Positions 61,001 to 64,000 of a stretch of 64,000 nt of DNA are shown here, piece after piece; within the stretch, counting starts at the first letter, position 1, and every line of letters begins with the position of its first letter. Below the pieces are notes generated by a model. The model made no database searches, had not been told where the DNA came from, and worked only from the letters and a program-made list of their open reading frames with translations. Source of the stretch: CBDCBA01 sp965214125. Its GTDB lineage: Bacteria > Planctomycetota > Phycisphaerae > Tepidisphaerales > Tepidisphaeraceae. Made by a program: the position numbers and the translations under genes. The DNA lies in assembly GCA_965214125.1 (NCBI GenBank), contig CBDCBA010000031.1, forward strand, positions 219,809 to 283,808, in the 5' to 3' direction.

Positions 61001-63418
61001 CTACGGCGCCGTCGCCGCGAGGTAGCCCCATTCGTACGCGGCCGGCCCGATCGTCTGGTGAACCGTGTACTCGCACGTGATCGGCCAAAGGTACACGTCG
61101 TAGTAGGACTCGTGCGCCGGCCAGGTGCGCGAGTCCGGCGTGGCTTGCTTCGACAAAAACCAGCGGTGCATCCACTCGGCAGCCTGCCAGTCCTCCTCCG
61201 GATCGCCGGGGCCGTACACCACCGTGCCCTCGGGCGCCGCCTGGCCGCTGCGGCGGCTGTCGATGTGCAGCGGATGGGCCGGCGATTGCCACCCCAGGCC
61301 AATGGTGAACGTGGTGTTATCGGGGTTCGCCCCCGCGGCGACATCGCTCGAGCGGAGCATGGCCCGGCGATACTTTGCGTCACCGGTTAGAACGTGCGCC
61401 CGCGCCAGCGCGTGGCTGCCGATGCCGGGCGTGCTGAAGTAGCCGACGTAGCCGAAGACGGGCATCCCCTGAAACGGCGTCGTCAGGCCAAAGCTGTTGC
61501 CGGCGCCGAACGCCACCGCGCGGTCGGCGACGCGGACGATCAGAGCGCGGTCCGCCGCCTTGCGATCGGCCGAGCCACGCCCCTCCGGCAGCCGCGTGTA
61601 GGTGAAGGCCGCCGCAAGGCTCTCGTTGCCCTCGTCTTCGCCCAACGCCGCCCGCGCGGCGACATAGGCGTCTTCGAATGCGGACGCATCGGCCTCCGGG
61701 GCTAACGCCGCGAGCAGCTCGGCCGCGGCGAGGACGCGCGTCGCCAGAATCTCCTGCCGCCCCGCCTCGAACTCGGGACGATCGCGGTTCGCCTCCGCCC
61801 ACTCCCACGCCTTGTGCGCGGCCTGTGCGTAGCGCTCGCCGTCGGGCAGAAGGCGCGAGGCCTTGGCCGCGCACGCCGCGACCCAGTAGCTTGACGCTGG
61901 ATCGGCCGCGAACGCACCGACCGCGAGCGACTCCTGCCAACTCGTCTCCGCCGCCCGCGGGTGGGCCGTGCTCTCGATTCCGCCGCGCACGCCGCCGTCG
62001 TCTTCTTGCAGCCGCAGGTAGAAGTCGAGGTTCCACAACGCCTCGTCGAGCAGGTCCGGCACCGCGTTGCCCGCCTCGTCGGGCGGCAACGCCAAGGCCA
62101 CTTCATCGAAGAATGTTGGGAAGAGCTCGTACAGCTCCAGCAGCCCGTGCGTGACGCTCAGATGCTGGCTGCGCCGGTCCCAGTCGCCGGCGTCCATGTA
62201 GCCGCCCCAGGCATCGTCGAGCGTGGGCGGCATCTCGCCGGATTGGACCTTGGCCGTCAGTTCCGCGTTGACGGCCGCCGACTCGTTGCCAAGGCGGTGG
62301 ATATCGAGCGAAAAGACCTTCATCCCATCGGCCGGGTGAAACGACCGGGGCCGCGTGAAGCTGGCCCAGGGCGCCTCCAACGCTAGCCCGCTGCGGTGGT
62401 GCAGCAGGCCCTTCATCGCGCGCTGAAATGCATCCGTCCACACGCCTCCGCCGACCACGATCGTCCCGCTCGTGCCGATGCCGGGCACGCGCACCCGGTA
62501 GGTGCCGGGCCGGTCGAAGGCCGAGTAGTCCATCCGATAGACGGCCGTTCCTGGATAGTTCTTGAGCGTCTTGAGTTGCTCGGGCTCATCGACGCCCTTG
62601 GCCTTTTCGATGGGACCGCTGAAGACGGGCGCGCCACTGGCGTCGATCAGCTCGAACTCGCCCAGGCCATAGTCGTCGTAGCTCAGTCCGCCGCCGGTGC
62701 CGAGCCAGGTCGAGAGGTAAGCGACTTTGTGCTCGTCGCCCGGTCCGTGCCCGATCTGGCTGGCGTGAATTGCCTCCGAGCGCGTTAGCGAATCGTGCGT
62801 GTAGTTGATCGCGCCCACGTCCAGCCCGAGCGGTGCGAGGCGGACCGTGTACGTCCCATCGAGTTCCAGCGGCTCGGCGAGCTTCAGGTACACCCGGTGC
62901 AGCATGGCCGGCGATCGGTCCTCGGCCGTTTGGTTGTTCGGCTTCGACTTTCGGAAGACGGCGACGATCTCAACGTCCTGCCCAGACCTTGCAATCGCGT
63001 AGCTGGCAAGATCGTCGGCGACGGCCTCGTTCAGCGGCGCCCCGACGACGCGCTCGGCGGGCAGGAGCGTTTGGCCGTCGCCCGCGAGCGTGCCGATCCG
63101 CGTGCGCTGGCCGCCGATCGAGCGGTAAACTTCGACCGCCTCGGGCACGACGACGAGCTCGCCCACCCCCTGCTGGCCGCCCGACCACGCGAGGGCCGTC
63201 GCCTCGCCGGGCACACGCTCGTCGCCGGGGGCTCCCTCGTACAGCACTGGCTCGACCGGCGGGATCTCGCCGGCCTGGATCGTCAGCTCGAGGATATCGG
63301 GCGCGACGGGCGCGATGTGGAGCAGGCGCGGCGGTGCGGCGGCGTCCGGCTCCGCCCGGAGTGGACCCACGAAAAGCAGAACGGCGGCCGCGACGAGCGG
63401 GGCGAGGCGACAAGGCAT
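61001..63418 (-). CDS. Glycoside hydrolase family 9 (endoglucanase-like), exported
   Basis: An 805-aa exported enzyme with signal peptide MPCRLAPLVAAAVLLFVGPL. An N-terminal Ig-like domain (CelD_N type; GTYRVRVPGIGTSGTI) precedes the (alpha/alpha)6 catalytic domain. The catalytic motif GGYMDAGDWDRRSQH places D409 and D412 at the expected base and nucleophile-water positions. E783 near the end (ITCEYTVHQT) is the candidate proton donor, although its surroundings differ from the usual NE motif. The substrate is probably a beta-1,4-glucan or a related glycan. Next on the minus strand is the sensor kinase. Confidence 0.85.
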   Translation of the reverse strand: MPCRLAPLVAAAVLLFVGPLRAEPDAAAPPRLLHIAPVAPDILELTIQAGEIPPVEPVLYEGAPGDERVPGEATALAWSGGQQGVGELVVVPEAVEVYRSIGGQRTRIGTLAGDGQTLLPAERVVGAPLNEAVADDLASYAIARSGQDVEIVAVFRKSKPNNQTAEDRSPAMLHRVYLKLAEPLELDGTYTVRLAPLGLDVGAINYTHDSLTRSEAIHASQIGHGPGDEHKVAYLSTWLGTGGGLSYDDYGLGEFELIDASGAPVFSGPIEKAKGVDEPEQLKTLKNYPGTAVYRMDYSAFDRPGTYRVRVPGIGTSGTIVVGGGVWTDAFQRAMKGLLHHRSGLALEAPWASFTRPRSFHPADGMKVFSLDIHRLGNESAAVNAELTAKVQSGEMPPTLDDAWGGYMDAGDWDRRSQHLSVTHGLLELYELFPTFFDEVALALPPDEAGNAVPDLLDEALWNLDFYLRLQEDDGGVRGGIESTAHPRAAETSWQESLAVGAFAADPASSYWVAACAAKASRLLPDGERYAQAAHKAWEWAEANRDRPEFEAGRQEILATRVLAAAELLAALAPEADASAFEDAYVAARAALGEDEGNESLAAAFTYTRLPEGRGSADRKAADRALIVRVADRAVAFGAGNSFGLTTPFQGMPVFGYVGYFSTPGIGSHALARAHVLTGDAKYRRAMLRSSDVAAGANPDNTTFTIGLGWQSPAHPLHIDSRRSGQAAPEGTVVYGPGDPEEDWQAAEWMHRWFLSKQATPDSRTWPAHESYYDVYLWPITCEYTVHQTIGPAAYEWGYLAATAP

Positions 63419-63425
63419 GCCCGGA

Positions 63426-63431
63426 AGTGTA
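63426..63431 (-). promoter_or_regulatory. TANNNT start-proximal motif of the GH9 gene
   Basis: TACACT on the minus strand, 7 nt before the ATG at 63418. Confidence 0.5.
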
Positions 63432-63494
63432 CCGCCAGCCGTCGCGTACGTTGCCGTCGAATCGGCGCGTAACAGCGCGTACGCCAAGGGCCGC

Positions 63495-63500
63495 TATGCT
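63495..63500 (+). promoter_or_regulatory. TANNNT start-proximal motif of the GH2 gene
   Basis: TATGCT, 7 nt before the ATG at 63508. The motif contains an alternative in-frame ATG (63496), which it makes unlikely as the start. Confidence 0.5.
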
Positions 63501-63507
63501 CGCGACC

Positions 63508-64000
63508 ATGCAGCACTGGAGCGCTTCGGACCTGGGCACCGCCGACTGGACCGTCCGCTGGCTCGCCGGCCCCGACGATGCCCCCGCCGCCGTCCGCGAG
63601 GCGGGCGAGATCCCCGCGACCGTGCCCGGCTGCGTCCACACCGATCTCATGGCTGCCGGGCTGCTCGAGGACCCGTACGTCACCGACAACGAATTGCGTC
63701 AGTTCTGGGTCGGCAAGAGCGATTGGGAGTATCGCTGCACGTTCGACGCCTCCGATGTCGACGCCAGCGGCAAGGTTGAGCTCGCCTGCGACGGCCTCGA
63801 CACGATCGCCACCCTCACGCTCAACGGCGAGGCGATTGGCGACGCCGACAACATGCACCGGCGGTGGCGGTTCGACATGAAAAAGCTCTTGAAGCCGGGG
63901 CGAAACGAACTTGTCATCCGGTTCGCGGCGCCCCTGCCCCACGCCGAGCGCATGGCCGCCGAGCGGGGGGAGCTTCCGCACGAGGGCAACGGCGCCAATG
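63508..64000 (+). CDS. Glycoside hydrolase family 2, beta-mannosidase-like (partial)
   Basis: The first 164 residues of a GH2 enzyme cut by the right edge. The sugar-binding N-terminal domain is readable: TVPGCVHTDLMAAGLLEDPY, FWVGKSDWEYRCTFDAS, ELACDGLDTIATLTLNGEAI and MHRRWRFDMKKLLKPGRNEL, a pattern close to beta-mannosidases. No signal peptide is seen. It is divergent from the GH9 gene with start codons 90 nt apart, so the two may be co-regulated in glycan use. Confidence 0.88.
   Translation, partial: MQHWSASDLGTADWTVRWLAGPDDAPAAVREAGEIPATVPGCVHTDLMAAGLLEDPYVTDNELRQFWVGKSDWEYRCTFDASDVDASGKVELACDGLDTIATLTLNGEAIGDADNMHRRWRFDMKKLLKPGRNELVIRFAAPLPHAERMAAERGELPHEGNGAN

Overview
The window is GC-rich, densely coded bacterial chromosome. 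A Planctomycetota origin (Phycisphaerae or a relative) is my best inference. It rests on a type II secretion cluster with PilM/N/O-like inner-membrane parts, Planctomycete-style PDZ proteins, a DUF2617-type protein, a PEP-CTERM-like sorting tail, a Ser/Thr kinase with an extracytoplasmic sensor, and an AAA ATPase of the Vps4/katanin type. No rRNA, tRNA or CRISPR was seen.

Layout. (1) 90-10908: an acyl-CoA catabolic operon on the plus strand: acyl-CoA dehydrogenase, branched-chain 2-oxoacid dehydrogenase E1alpha/E1beta/E2, a frameshifted metallo-beta-lactamase-fold gene, an acyl-CoA carboxylase carboxyltransferase, a split AtuA and an enoyl-CoA hydratase. pyrE follows. Together they suggest breakdown of leucine/isovalerate or acyclic-terpene acids, but the biotin subunit, HMG-CoA lyase and E3 are not in the operon. 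(2) 11550-23390: a small exported protein, then a type II secretion cluster gspE-F-G-H-I-J-K-L-M-C(like)-D whose genes mostly overlap by 4-8 nt. (3) 23613-31501: a PDZ pseudoprotease beside an active S1C/PDZ protease, a radical SAM enzyme, an aldo/keto reductase, a UbiD decarboxylase and a lipoprotein. (4) 31551-46693: mixed single genes: a thioredoxin-like exported protein, MarC, the Vps4-like AAA ATPase, a CPBP protease, a DUF2617-like protein, LemA, an acyl-CoA ligase, an aminotransferase, a lipase, a glycosyltransferase, a tandem 6-pyruvoyl-tetrahydropterin synthase-like protein and a methyltransferase. (5) 46837-56116: gyrB, mscS, a flavin disulfide oxidoreductase, a decayed IS630-type insertion sequence, a GNAT acetyltransferase, queA and a small membrane protein. 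(6) 56143-64000: on the minus strand GH9, then kinase with an AMPK-beta-like domain, APH-fold kinase, Gfo/Idh/MocA oxidoreductase and a UvrC-like protein; a divergent GH2 gene runs off the right edge.

Three signals outside the genes stand out. First, 19 start codons have the -10-like motif TANNNT ending 5-9 nt before them and usually no Shine-Dalgarno sequence, which suggests widespread leaderless transcription. Second, intergenic gaps carry a family of nested palindromes: each arm is itself a hairpin, two arms face each other as perfect or near-perfect 25-32 bp inverted repeats, and the core word differs between copies with compensating changes. Third, the largest gene-free gap (36569-36928) can fold into a nested rod-like RNA followed by a T run.
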